Part shown: one piece after another, positions 38,190 to 48,096 of the stretch
Numbering within the stretch: the first letter of the stretch is position 1
Layout of the letters: the number at the start of each line of letters is the position of its first letter
NCBI GenBank assembly: GCA_009617715.1
Contig: VTFK01000152.1
Location: 1,736,001-1,800,000 of the forward strand
Length of the DNA stretch: 64,000 nt
Source: Plectrocnemia conspersa
Lineage: Eukaryota; Arthropoda; Insecta; Trichoptera; Polycentropodidae
Direction of reading: 5' to 3'
Program-made: the position numbers and the translations under genes
Notes under the pieces: model-generated
Told to the model about the DNA's origin: nothing
Seen by the model: only the letters and a program-made list of their open reading frames with translations
Database searches by the model: none

Positions 38190-38770
38190 CAACATCACAA
38201 ATCATCTCCATTCATCCAAATTCACAACATCAAATTGTCGCACGTACGCGTGACGCTCGCGCTTTTTTTTCCACGACCGCAACGCAACGGCAATACATAA
38301 CGGCCGTTAATATCTCAGAGTCAGGGCTTGTAAAGCTATCAAATTAGCGGGCTGGCGCGTGTTAAGCGCCATTAGCGCCACGTGTGACATGCACCGACTA
38401 ATGTCGATTTGATCTCGGCGCCGTGGCTGAATAGTAAACTTGCGAATTATTTAAATAATCACCGAAAGACGTGACGCTTCGTCGTTTGATGGGATTTCAG
38501 GGTGGATTAGCAGTTGTAGTACGAGCAGGATTAGAGCAGAACTCTACTAGGAGTAGGGACAAATACATAATTCTATTTGCAATTCGAATTCGAAACTGTT
38601 TGCACGGCAGTGCTAATCCGGCGCCGTTTTAATAACGTTTCTATCTGCAAGTTTGTCAGGGGTCTCGTGTAATTGGTCGGAGTGTTTGCTGCAAGGGATT
38701 GATGTGAAACTTTTCAATTTAATATGTAGACGTTTCAAGTGCTAAATTTAGACACTTCCCCATTAATGCG
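38190..38770. promoter_or_regulatory. Large complex island with GCGCCA repeats and CACGTG
   Basis: Contains AGCGCCATTAGCGCCACGTG at 38365-38384 (duplicated AGCGCCA, then ACGTG at 38380-38384) and GGCGCCGTGG at 38416. Sequence is complex throughout and non-coding. One of the best enhancer candidates in the upstream intron. Confidence 0.4.
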
Positions 38771-39250
38771 GATCGTTATTTATTTATTTAACTATTCTGT
38801 CGCTCAATAGAGTGGAGATACCTGTTGCATTTTTTCTGAAGAAGAACTGGATAATTATCTGCGTTCATTGCACCGACAGTCGTTTTTCAATTATGATAAC
38901 ATTGCATGAACCTCCTTATGAAAATAATAGGGGTATTTTTTATCATACTAGGAAAAAAATATGTGTATTTTTTATCATAATAGTCAGGTTTTTAATAGAA
39001 AGGCTGCGGTTGTTGTTGGCTCTCTCCGTGTATGTAGATCTAGGGGCTGCAGTATTAGGAGGTACCGTTTCTGGTAGCGTTTTTTATTTAGGTTTAACCA
39101 GTCAAGGAGTAAGCCCTGGCGTCTTCTTTCTTCTGTGGAGTAGGGCGATCAGCCAAGGGCAAAGCCCCGTTGGTGGCGGTCTGATCTTCTATTGAGACTC
39201 ATTTAAGCCTTTTTCTAGACCGTGGCTCGAATCCTATTATCTTGCATTGG
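38770..39250 (+). other. Unassigned complex segment
   Basis: A 127-codon + frame at 38812-39195 covers a richer stretch (39000-39195). It is Gly/Ser/Leu-rich near its end (GAAVLGGTVSGSVFYLGL) but matches no family I know and lacks exon borders. A box-B-like GTGGCTCGAATCC follows at 39222. A retroposon fragment is possible. Confidence 0.25.
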
Positions 39251-40817
39251 GCGAAGGAAAAGAAGTTTATATAAAAAAACTTTCCCACTGACAAATTTTT
39301 CTGATTTCTTACCTCGTTTTGAAAAACCTGTTTGGCGTTATAAATGATCGCCACAGATTTTTTTTCGTTTTTAAGGAAAATATACATTTATTTATGTTTA
39401 CATATATTTTTGTACTTATATAAATTTCTTACCACCAACAAAATATCATTCTCGATATTTTTCATTTCTCAAAGAATTCTTATTTTCACTTCTCGAATTT
39501 CGTAATTTTGCTTATTAAATAAAGATGTGTGATTAATTGAAAGACAAGAATGGATCGATCTACTTAAATTTAATACAGAACGTCGAGCTACGAAAGAATG
39601 TCGAACTCTTGTATTTACACCCGAATCGTAGAGAAATTTTTCAGTATAAGCTGCTGCTCATTTACATTTTTCAAAATAAGATTAAAGTTTACCGATAGGC
39701 AACTTTGTGGAAAGCCCCCACACATTTTTAAAATCTGCTGATTCCCACGCAGAGTATTTTCTTCTTATCTGATTGTTAATGTTGCTCTTAGATTACCAAA
39801 GCAAAGATAAAGCCAATTAGAATATTGGTAACAATTTTTGTGCTATTCAAATACTTCTGATCCCTATTGAAAGGCTCCATAACATCTGCCACTGACCCAC
39901 CCATTTTTATACAGCGTTATAAAACATTTAGAAATATTCGTACAAATTTATTGTTTAACAAAAAAGACTATAAAATTACGTTTTCTTTAGAAATTCTCGA
40001 GAACAAACACTATGACTAATATTAGATTGAGTAAGAAGTTAAAGTAATTTTAATTATTTTACGTACATTTATTTGCTTTGTAAAAAAAATCCGTCAAAAT
40101 TATTATTTGTGCGCTACAGCAGTAAAATTTTATTATTATTTTATAAGCAAGTAAATTACTCCAATCTGAATATTTTAATGCCGTATATGACCATTAGTTA
40201 TTCTAAAAAATTTAATTATTTAATAAAAATCATCAAAAAACCAACCAACTTTAAAAACACGGCTGTATAATATTTATGTATTACAATAACGTAGGTAATC
40301 AATTTTTCCCCTGATGGATCGTTGCATTATCTACGGTACAATTGTGTCGTAAATTGTTTTTTTTTAATTAACACTTTTTTATTGCCGAAATTCTAGAAAT
40401 TACTCATATTTTCAAGGTAATATTGTATAGCTGTGTGCTTTTTCGGTAATTTGTATTGAATTTTATCTTTCATATTTTAAATTTAAATCTGTTTAAAGTA
40501 ATTGATTCAGGTTATATTTAGTTGTGCACTAGATTATAATCTTTTTGGCAGAAGAAGTAATTTTTTTAATTAAGTACTTTTTATTGTGTTATTTTTATAT
40601 AACATAAAATTATTTTTTACTCATTATTCAAACTATATTTTTAAATTCTATATAACTTATGAATAATATTATCATATTTTATCGTTTACGAAATTTAATA
40701 AATTAACTTTTGCTACTTTAAAAATTATAAAAAAATATTTTTTTTTTAAATATTTTATTTGGTTTTTAATTCAGAGGCAAATAACAATTTTTCTGAAGAA
40801 ATACTTGTTTTATTATA
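39250..40817. other. AT-rich intron up to the mariner
   Basis: Nothing recognised beyond A/T-rich short frames. Confidence 0.45.
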
Positions 40818-42096
40818 TTAGGTAATCCCGGAATTAATGTCGTTTTTTTATTAAAACTCAAACTTATTTTTTTTTTCAATTATTTAATATTTTTTTAATA
40901 CAAAGTAATTTCTAGTGTTATCTACGACTCTTTGCCATCTTGTTACTAGATCTAAAATTCCTTTCTCATAAAAGGCTTTTGGTTTAGATTCGAAGAACTC
41001 CGAAAGACCCGATTTCAGTTTTTGTCGAATTGTCGAATTTTTTGTTCCCTAATTGCGTTTCTAAATAGCGAAATAAGTGAAAGTTGCTCGGTACCAAGTC
41101 CAGAGAATAGGGTGGATGCAATAAAACATCCCAGCTAAGGTCTTGGATTTTTTTACGGGTAATATCGGCAACATGCGGCTGGGCGTTATCATGTTGAAGA
41201 ATGACATTACTTTTATTCACAAGAGCAGGTCTAATTTTTTTGTAACGTCGTATTTAATTTGTCCATCTGTTCACAATAGAGGGCTGCAGTAACAGTTTGC
41301 CCTTTGTTTTAAAACATCATAATAAATTACACCTTTCGAATCCCACCACACACACAATAATGCTTTCCGAGGATGTAGTCCTGGTTTTGGTGTTGGAATT
41401 GGGGTTTGACCTCGATTTAACCATTGTTTCTATTTTTTTTATATCATGATAAAGAACCCATTTTTTCGTCTCTGGTGATAAGGTCATGGAGAAACGGGGT
41501 AAAATGTTGCTTTTCTTGCAGTATTTTGCATGTGTTGAGGCGTTGAGCTTTGTTGCGTCGGTGATCGCGTGAGGAACCGAGATACCTTTTTTTTTTAACT
41601 TTTCGCAGTTTATCAAGATAACGATGGGTGTTCGACCGTGATGTGCCGACTTTCTTCGATAATTCATCAATGGTCATAATCGGATTTGCTTCGATTTCCG
41701 CCTTTAGAGCTGGACTATCCACTAGACTGGGCCGTCCACTTCGAAGCTCGTCCTTCAAATCGAGATTGCCCGTTGGAAATTTTTTGAACCCACTTTGGCA
41801 CTTTCTTTTGTCCAGTATATCATCGTAAATGTCATAAATGCATTCTGTTGCTTCTGTCGCAGTTTTTTTTTTAATGAAACGAAAACAGCATACAGCTTCT
41901 TAAATGTGTTTCCGAAGGACACGTCTCTGCCATTGTTTGTAAATGGGATAGAAAAGATTTTTTTTGTTTAAAAGATAGGCAAAGGATCACAGAGAAGAAA
42001 AAAATTACAACGCACGTCTTCACTGCTCATCGGACCCAAAAATACTAAGCCAAAGTTGCCTATTAAAAAAACGACATTAATTCCGGGATTACCTAA
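40818..42096 (-). mobile_element. mariner element with perfect terminal repeats
   Basis: 1,279 bp flanked by TA dinucleotides at 40816-40817 and 42097-42098. The first 33 bp at each end are perfect inverted complements, starting TTAGGTAATCCCGGAATTAA. The length is typical for mariner. The transposase on the - strand is broken. Identical ends with an eroded gene suggest mobilisation in trans or a fairly recent insertion of an already defective copy. Confidence 0.95.
40884..41933 (-). pseudogene. mariner transposase, inactive
   Basis: About 350 codons' length, the family norm. It starts at ATG 41933 (MAETCPSE) and ends KKY-stop at 40884. Visible parts: helix-turn-helix region (GNLDLKDELRSGRPS, MTIDELSKKVGTSRS), first catalytic block ITRDEK, second catalytic block LQHDNAQPHVA, third block PPYSLDLVPSNFHLF and C-terminal KGILDLVTRWQ. 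In the third block the catalytic Asp, 35 residues after the HDNA Asp, is Asn (PSN in place of the usual PSD). At least three frameshifts break it, near 41770, 41465 and 41320. Non-functional on both counts. Confidence 0.93.
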
Positions 42097-42098
42097 TA

Positions 42099-42420
42099 TA
42101 ATATTTCGATAGTTATTTCAAAATCCTCGGCAAGCATTGAGTTAAAACTAAAAGAAACTGGGAGCATTAGCATTTTTGCTCAGATTTCGAATAAACAAAA
42201 TAGTCGCTTCTGATTATCAGACATTATTATAATAATTATAAAATTCGTTATTAAAGCAATTTTATCATTGATTTATATATTACTGTAATAAACAACATTG
42301 TAATAATGTTTATATTTATTTTACATTATGTCTATGATAAACATATATGCTCGTATGTATGAGAACCCGTTATGAAGATAACACTGAATTAGAATTCTCC
42401 GCACATTTGTTCAAGTGCAA
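42099..42420. other. AT-rich spacer after mariner
   Basis: Nothing recognised. Confidence 0.4.
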
Positions 42421-43625
42421 ACGGATATGTAGTTTTAGCACAGCCATTGTCAATAGTTAAATCGTAAAAGCGTTTTGGTTTGAATAGCGATACGTGTTAA
42501 AGAATTAGCATAATAATTTCCGTACACGATCACAAAATATTAATGTTCTTACTCTGTATCGCAAGTATATATTTTACCTGTTTGATTTGGCCAGATGTAA
42601 TACACCCATTAGACCCGGTTAAAAATAGTGGTACAAATAAGATGGTACCGTCTTCGGTAATGGTACCCGGATGAACGCTGAGATAATAAATACGAGCGTA
42701 AAAATAAAAACTGAACCGTAAATCACGTTCTTAACGAAGTCGGTAACTCTGTTTCGTATTATTATTTGCGGTGTAATTTCATTGTGAAAGTCTTGTCCGA
42801 TGTTCATCGTTATCGTCAAAGTTGATTGCCAACTTAATACTATAATATATAGGTACTTCAATCAATTGTATGGTATCTGGTTGTGATATTCATTTTAATT
42901 GAGCCGTCATTTCGCTGAAAGAATAACTATATTTAAATGTTGTTGGTTATTAAATTTTATCCATTTATATGTATAATAGTTTATAATATTTTAAAACAGC
43001 AATGATATGTAGGAGTTTCAAACCGGTATATTGGAATTTTAGAGGTTTTTTAAATGGTATAATATATTTTTTTCTTAATTGAAAACTGTTTATTTCGTCA
43101 TTATATTGCGATTCGTTTTTCTGCTATATAGAACTTATCGTTCGTGTCTGCGATAATCGACATGGTTTAGTTTCATTAGTAGACTGGTCTAATAGAACTG
43201 CTTCAATTTTTAACGACTTTTTTGATAAATGTACTTTCAAAGCGACAAGGTTAAGTAAGTTCAAGATGACCCGCAAAAATGTAAAATAAAATCTCTAGAA
43301 CTTTTTCAACAGTCATGTTCGTATATTTTGTTAAAGCGAAAGTTATCCTCGGAAAGCCAATGTTATTATAGCGTTAACAATCGCTAATAAAGCCGTTTGC
43401 ACCTTTGAGGCAAACACGACGGACTTACAAAGCATTTCATATACAATTTTAAACCGTGGTGTTCGGTTCGTTTTCCGCGTCAAAAGCTACCGCCCTTTGA
43501 TCGATCCATTAATACGTAAATTGAGTTTTATTAGTGTTCCGCATAAATACATACATATTCATACGTATATAATGTACTTTATTATACTAGTTTTTAATGT
43601 GTATATTGCTTTTTTTCATTCACAG
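42420..43625. promoter_or_regulatory. Complex sequence just upstream of the first slit exon
   Basis: Moderately rich stretches at 42540-42860 (TGGTACCGTC... and GGTACCCGG words) and 43130-43520, separated by AT-rich sequence. The last ~60 bp form the pyrimidine-rich splice acceptor region of the exon at 43626. Regulatory function is speculative. Confidence 0.25.
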
Positions 43626-43697
43626 AGACCTCCAGGGCAACAACATCAGCATAATCACGGACGGCGACTTTCGAGGCCTAACCAACGTCAAAACCCT
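43626..43697 (+). CDS. slit: slit exon: first LRR of LRR domain 1
   Basis: Internal coding exon of Slit, a secreted extracellular-matrix ligand of Robo receptors that repels axons at the CNS midline. It encodes one 24-residue leucine-rich repeat, beginning DLQGNNISIITDGDF and ending GLTNVKTL. This matches the first repeat of the first Slit LRR domain (LQGNN..I...DF..L is the family signature as I know it). The acceptor is a pyrimidine-rich tract ending CATTCACAG; the donor is GTAAGT. The exon is exactly 72 nt. It starts with the last base of a split codon and ends with two bases of the next, so it is phase 2 on both sides and could be skipped without breaking frame. Codon use is much richer in G+C than the flanks. 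The exon joins in frame to the one at 46047. Confidence 0.93.
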
Positions 43698-43781
43698 GTA
43701 AGTATAAAAATAAATTTTCTTTAATATTTCAAAAATACAACCTAACCTATTTATTATACATATTTATTCAATTGTTAATAA

Positions 43782-43839
43782 AATCAGTATTCTCAAATAT
43801 ACACCTTTCTAAAAAGGTGTATATTTGAGAATACCGATT
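43782..43839. repeat. near-perfect 27-bp inverted repeat (hairpin)
   Basis: Arms 43782-43808 and 43813-43839 pair over 27 bp with a single mismatch and a 4-nt loop (CTAA). It begins 84 nt after the slit donor at 43698. It is too short for a typical animal pre-miRNA and lacks bulges; a tiny foldback insertion or an RNA-structure element are both possible. Confidence 0.85.
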
Positions 43840-44586
43840 ATTTTGATCAATCGTTGCGTTTTAAATTGAAATCGAAATTCTTCTATCTATAGATTATATT
43901 TTAAAAACAGAAATTATTTATGGAATATACACAAAAACAAATGAAGCTTGATATTTGATCATCGTTACTCAATGTTTTACATATCCTGATCATTTGCCTT
44001 TTAATTACGATAATAGCTAATTACTCTTCTTTCGATGTTATGTCTTTAAGAATCGTTCTTAAAAAATTGCACAAGTGATTACTAATACAAGAAGCAACAC
44101 AAACTACGTTTTAAAATCATCATTAAATATAATATCTAAATTGTTGCTCATAATAATGAAACGATATTCAACGGTTGACTACAATCCGAATATTAAAATA
44201 TATACACGGTAGAAATTTGGCATCAATCGAGGCATAGAACTTAAAATAATAATAAAGCGATCAAATAGTTTTCACATGTAATCACGTGAAAAATCTTCAG
44301 TGATACGCGTGCACTCCAAAAAGTAACTCAGGATACTCTGCCTGGGCAGTGAGAGATGTTCCAGATGTAGGTCAAGTGCAAAAAGTGTACATCGCCACAA
44401 TGTTTGATATGGAATCTTTTTTTAAATATGCTTTTTAACCGCCTAAATCGATGGATCAGTATATTCCTTGATTTTAACTATTCCAATATCTAAAAAAAAC
44501 TGATCTTTATTTTATATGTATGAATGAATGGGGTATAATTAATTGTTTATAAATTAAAGTTTTATTTTTTATAGTTAAAGCACTCA

Positions 44587-44975
44587 TTCTATTAAATATC
44601 GGTCTAAGGGTCGCAATGGCGGCAAGCCCTTTAGAGCAAAGTTTCAAAATATGCTCATTAAATTAAGCTGTAAGCCCAGATAGTTAACGCTTGTTTCTCA
44701 TTATTTTGGAAAAGTGGTGGCAGAGATGAAAATAATTACTTTTATATTAATTCGGTTGATATTAATCTTCCACCTCTCAAAATATTTATAATTTATTCGC
44801 AATTTGTTTAAGGCCGTAAGCACTTGTTAAAATTGTATTTTTTTTATTTTTATGGTATCGTACGTATATAAGATAAAGAGAAATGGTCCTAAAAAACATC
44901 CTGAGAAACTCCAGTAGAATTTTACGCGGTATCGAATATTCATTATTCATTCTACTTCTCAGGTATGAGCCTATT
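44587..44975 (-). pseudogene. Decayed second copy of the jockey-type LINE (RT region)
   Basis: Collinear with 7551-8060 of the complete LINE. Matching words are CGCAATGGCG..AAGCCCTTT, TATGCTCATTAAATT, GCCCAGATAGTTAACGCT and, further on, TTTTACGCGGTATCGAA. The segment corresponding to the YADD motif (about 7870-7925) is missing. It sits antisense to slit within its intron. Strongly mutated, so much older than the 7-11 kb copy. Confidence 0.85.
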
Positions 44976-45222
44976 TAGTGTAGCATATAGTCAGTTCTTA
45001 TTATGTTTATAACAGACATGGCCATAACAACTAATAGTTGACAAAAAATAATGAAAAAAAAAAAATTATTATTGCCGAAATTCCAGAATTTATACTTATT
45101 ATTGAGTTATTATTGCACAACTGTGGACCTTCTTAATGGTTGTTGTTGATTTTTATATGTTTAGTTTTATGCTGTTTAGTAATTATAGTTGTTTTTAAAA
45201 ATAATTATGTGTTTATGAATAT

Positions 45223-45292
45223 CAGGCGCGTACGGTGAGAAACATTCCTTTTCGCTCGCTCGCATCTTGAGTGACGAGAGTAAGTGAGAGAT
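45223..45292 (+). mobile_element. GCGCGTACGG MITE, left half
   Basis: Begins CAGGCGCGTACGGTGAGA and follows the left half of the 21649 element through GTGACGAGAGTAAGTGAGAG, then diverges; the right arm is absent. Confidence 0.8.
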
Positions 45293-45404
45293 GAGGGCAC
45301 TCGGACCTACTTTAAAGCAATATGATAATCGTTGTTTTTGTAGTTCTAAGACATAAAAATATTATTTTCAGCAAATAAAATATACGGATTTGAGAAAATT
45401 TTCT

Positions 45405-45485
45405 CGGTAATATAGGTATTGCCGAAGGTCTATTTTTCCCCCAATACCGGTATTATCAGTATCGGTACTACCGGTATTGTAATCT
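45405..45485. repeat. ACCGGTATT-rich dispersed repeat
   Basis: Contains CAATACCGGTATTATCAG and CGGTACTACCGGTATTG, like the patch at 14745. Confidence 0.6.
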
Positions 45486-45679
45486 CTATTTCCATCAATC
45501 ATTAAAAAATTAAACATAATCTCACGTCTTAAAACACAAAAATCACACTATAAAAAAATTAATGATCTAGCGCTATTTGATTAACATTCGATTTTATCTT
45601 ACAGCATTATTTTTCTAATGATCTTAACAGAATATTTTGCGTCAAAGCCTAATAGCTTTTATAAACGATAGATCGAAAG

Positions 45680-45725
45680 CTTGCCTGAACGATGGAGAAA
45701 AATCGCATCTATCGACGAAAAATAC
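45680..45725 (+). repeat. Dispersed motif, copy 2
   Basis: Second exact copy of the 18-bp motif at 13337-13354, same orientation, here in the slit LRR1-LRR2 intron. Confidence 0.7.
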
Positions 45726-46046
45726 ATTGCAAAACGTACTCTTTTCTAATTTAATTCCTATCTAGTATAAATTAACTTAATAGCCTGAATAATTGATTTA
45801 TATTTTATTTTTACTATATTTTATTTATTTTTTACAGAAAAATTATTATTTAAAATTACTACATTAATTTAGTAAAATGATATGAACTTAGGCATACTAG
45901 CGATGTGTTAAAGCTCGTTCCGCGTAGCTCCAAAAGCTGGTACGCTCTAATGGACCACTTAAGCAAAATTAATTGACTTATTTAACTATTCAATTAAGAT
46001 AACTCCAATTTACATGCTACTCACAGCTTGAATTTTATCGTTTCAG

Positions 46047-46118
46047 CCAACTAAACGACAATCAGATCCACACCATCGAGAGAGACGCCTTTCAAGACCT
46101 GGTCTCCCTTGAGCGATT
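46047..46118 (+). CDS. slit: slit exon: second LRR of LRR domain 1
   Basis: This 72-nt phase-2 exon encodes the second LRR, read as [15 protein letters not shown] followed by QDLVSLERL once the split leucine codon is completed. DNQIHTIER.(A/S)[10 protein letters not shown] is nearly invariant in insect Slit and is the strongest single piece of evidence for the gene call. The acceptor is TTTCAG and the donor GTAAGT. It lies 2,349 bp after the previous exon and 272 bp before the next. LRR domain 1 is not the main Robo-binding surface in known Slits (that is domain 2), so this part is structural. No frameshift or stop is present. Confidence 0.95.
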
Positions 46119-46390
46119 GTAAGTATAGTAGATTGCCTTATTATTCAACTTGCTATTGGCACACGTTTTAGTTTTATACATAAACGTTCAGAACTACAAC
46201 GCTTGAATTTTAAAAGGATATTTTAACTCATTACTATGATAATAGTAGCTCTGAAAACGCTGTCGTTCTGAAGGTTGCTACCAATTTCGACCATTTTCAC
46301 ATCCTCTCAGGGAAAAGCGCGCGGAATTTAGTCGTGTAATTATGCCTAAAGTAGTAAGACTGTGTTGCCATTAATCATAATGTTTTCCAG
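46119..46390 (+). other. slit: slit intron between LRR2 and LRR3 exons
   Basis: A short 272-bp intron, GTAAGT to TTTTCCAG, with no recognisable insertion. It is by far the smallest intron in the window. Confidence 0.88.
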
Positions 46391-46462
46391 ACGATTAAAT
46401 TTAAACCGGTTGACGCATATCCCGGACGGGACATTTTCCGCGCTGGCAAGTCTCATCCGACT
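46391..46462 (+). CDS. slit: slit exon: third LRR of LRR domain 1
   Basis: Third consecutive 72-nt phase-2 exon. It encodes an LRR read as RLNLNRLTHIPDGTF then SALASLIRL. It corresponds to the Slit repeat that follows SLERL (RLNNNRL..IP....ASLLRL in fly, from memory of the family). The acceptor is TGTTTTCCAG and the donor GTGAGT. Next in the family comes an LRR starting D(I/L)S.N, then the LRRCT cap. I could not find that exon in the following 17.5 kb, so the next intron probably runs past the window edge. Confidence 0.92.
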
Positions 46463-47048
46463 GTGAGTATACACGAAACCCCATGATCCGGTTACGGTGT
46501 CGCCATCACAGATGTATAACAAAACATTTCCCGATAATATGTTGTGAACCATCCGATCTCTCGCATTAACCGCCATTGGCTTCGTTATCATTTCACTCTC
46601 ATTGGTGATGGGCTTCCCTTACTTACCCACCCATATTCTAATATAATAGTATCCATAGCATATAGACGTTTCTAAAGCTAAAATTAATAGTAGGGTAGTT
46701 GATTGAAAAATGTCACGCATATCTTATATTTAAGCACGTTGGCTGGTGAGGCTTCGATATCATCTTTCATTTTAGCATATTAAATTTTCATGGTCATTTT
46801 GGGTGCGGTTAGTTTGTGATATTCCTAACATAAAACAAATCAAAATATGCTTTCCTATATTTAATTACTAATACACTAATACAGCACATATATTAACGCA
46901 TTGCTCTTGTGCAGAAAATCGAAAAATTTCTCGCTACTCGTTCTATCTGTAGGACATTCAACAAAAATGAGATGTTTCAGTGTAAAATCATGAAATTACC
47001 ATATCGGATACAAATACGCGTTTCTCACCAAGTTATATTTAAATTAGT
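46463..47048 (+). other. slit: Start of the intron downstream of the LRR3 exon
   Basis: GTGAGT donor followed by about 150 bp of richer sequence (to ~46620), then AT-rich. No further exon was recognised. Confidence 0.5.
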
Positions 47049-47322
47049 ACAGTGGCACCACGATTACGAACTTTTTTCATATCTCATTTTGGCTTCTACA
47101 TACGAACCTAGATTCGAGACACGAACCGCGATGCACTGCGCTTGCGCGCGCGCTGAAACTATTTATCATAGCGGCGCTTGTTGCTACTACGCCGCGTTTA
47201 TCTTAAATTTTACGCAAAAAAAAATATTTGTTTTTTGTGTATTTATGTAATCAATAAGATATTGGATTTCGAGATACGATCCACAGTCGGAAATGAATTA
47301 AGTTCGTAAGTCGAGGTACCAT
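47049..47322. mobile_element. Non-autonomous element, pogo/Tigger-style ends
   Basis: The left end, CAGTGGCACCACGATTACGA, and the right end read inward (ATGGTACCTCGACTTACGAA) are imperfect inverted repeats of the style common in Tc1/mariner-Tigger elements. The element is about 275 bp, with a G+C-rich core including TTGCGCGCGCGC. Exact borders and TA duplication are not certain. Confidence 0.55.
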
Positions 47323-47550
47323 TATTAGTATATTATATTTTTTATCGGATGTTTAGAGATGGTCTCTGAAGTATCGTTGATTAATATTTACATTGAAAGA
47401 TTGAGTTGGATAATAGCAAGCGTGTAAAAAAATATAAAAACTGATCGTCATTAAAAATGTTAACAGGAACTATATTGTTTCGCTTCGCTAATAATTGTCT
47501 ATAACAACAATAATTCTATATATATAGTATCGGTATAATGTTAATTAATT
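47323..47550. other. AT-rich spacer
   Basis: Nothing recognised. Confidence 0.4.
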
Positions 47551-47636
47551 TAGGTTAGGTTGGGTTTAAACAGCAAATGAATTTTTTACAACTCAAATTG
47601 ATTTAAAAGCAGCATATAATTTCCTCAGTCCCTGCC
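47550..47636 (+). repeat. CACTAGTGAAAAT foldback family, locus D (truncated)
   Basis: Has the GGTTAGGTTGGGTTTAAACA start and reaches AGCAGCATATAATTTC, then breaks off directly into the duplicated unit at 47637. Confidence 0.65.
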
Positions 47637-48096
47637 CAAATTTTAATTATCCGGGGCGGAACTAGACTTTTTGTTAGTGTATAATACATACGTTTTGAAA
47701 CTCATTGGTGTGCATCTGTGTTATAGTAGATTTGCAAACGCTAAAAATTGTCAACGTCGTTATTATATAAAATGTATAATCCGTGCTTCAGCACACATTT
47801 GGCTGAGATACGCATTAACAAATTTGTTTAATATTTATTTCTATTATAAAACATTTTTCTTTGCGATATTTTTAACATAGTTTCATTTCTTAATCCAACG
47901 TCCCTTATAGTTCTTAGTCCCTGCCCAAATTTTAATTATCCGGGGCGGAACGAGACTTTTTGTTATTGTATAATACATTTTTAAACTCATCCCTGTTATA
48001 GTAGATTCGTTAGAAACGCTAAAAATTGTTTACGTTGTCATTATATAAAATGTGTAATCCGTACTTCAGTACTCGTTTGGCTGAGATACGCATCAA
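47637..48096 (+). repeat. Direct duplication, ~180-bp unit, two copies
   Basis: 47637-47819 and 47916-48096 share AGTCCCTGCCCAAATTTTAA, CCGGGGCGGAAC.AGACTTTT, ACGCTAAAAATTGT and TTGGCTGAGATACGCAT, offset about 279 bp. Copy 2 has a small internal deletion. No protein is encoded in common. Possibly two insertions of one unknown repeat. Confidence 0.85.

Larger units (their letters stand above)
43698..46046 (+). other. slit: slit intron between LRR1 and LRR2 exons
   Basis: A 2,349-bp intron with GTAAGT donor and TTTCAG acceptor. It holds a near-perfect hairpin at 43782-43839, a decayed LINE fragment at 44587-44975, half of a GCGCGTACGG MITE at 45223-45292, an ACCGGTATT-rich repeat at 45405-45485 and an 18-bp dispersed motif at 45680-45697. 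Every recognisable insertion is old or truncated. Confidence 0.85.

Noticed and set aside
1..43625. Slit LRRNT exon (Cys-rich cap) upstream of the first recognised exon
   Set aside because: I looked for a CP..C.C.....DC...GL..IP pattern on the + strand and did not find one. It is probably outside the window.
46909..47250. 113-codon + strand frame
   Set aside because: It overlaps the short non-autonomous element at 47049-47322; its Cys-rich part comes from that element's G+C-rich core.
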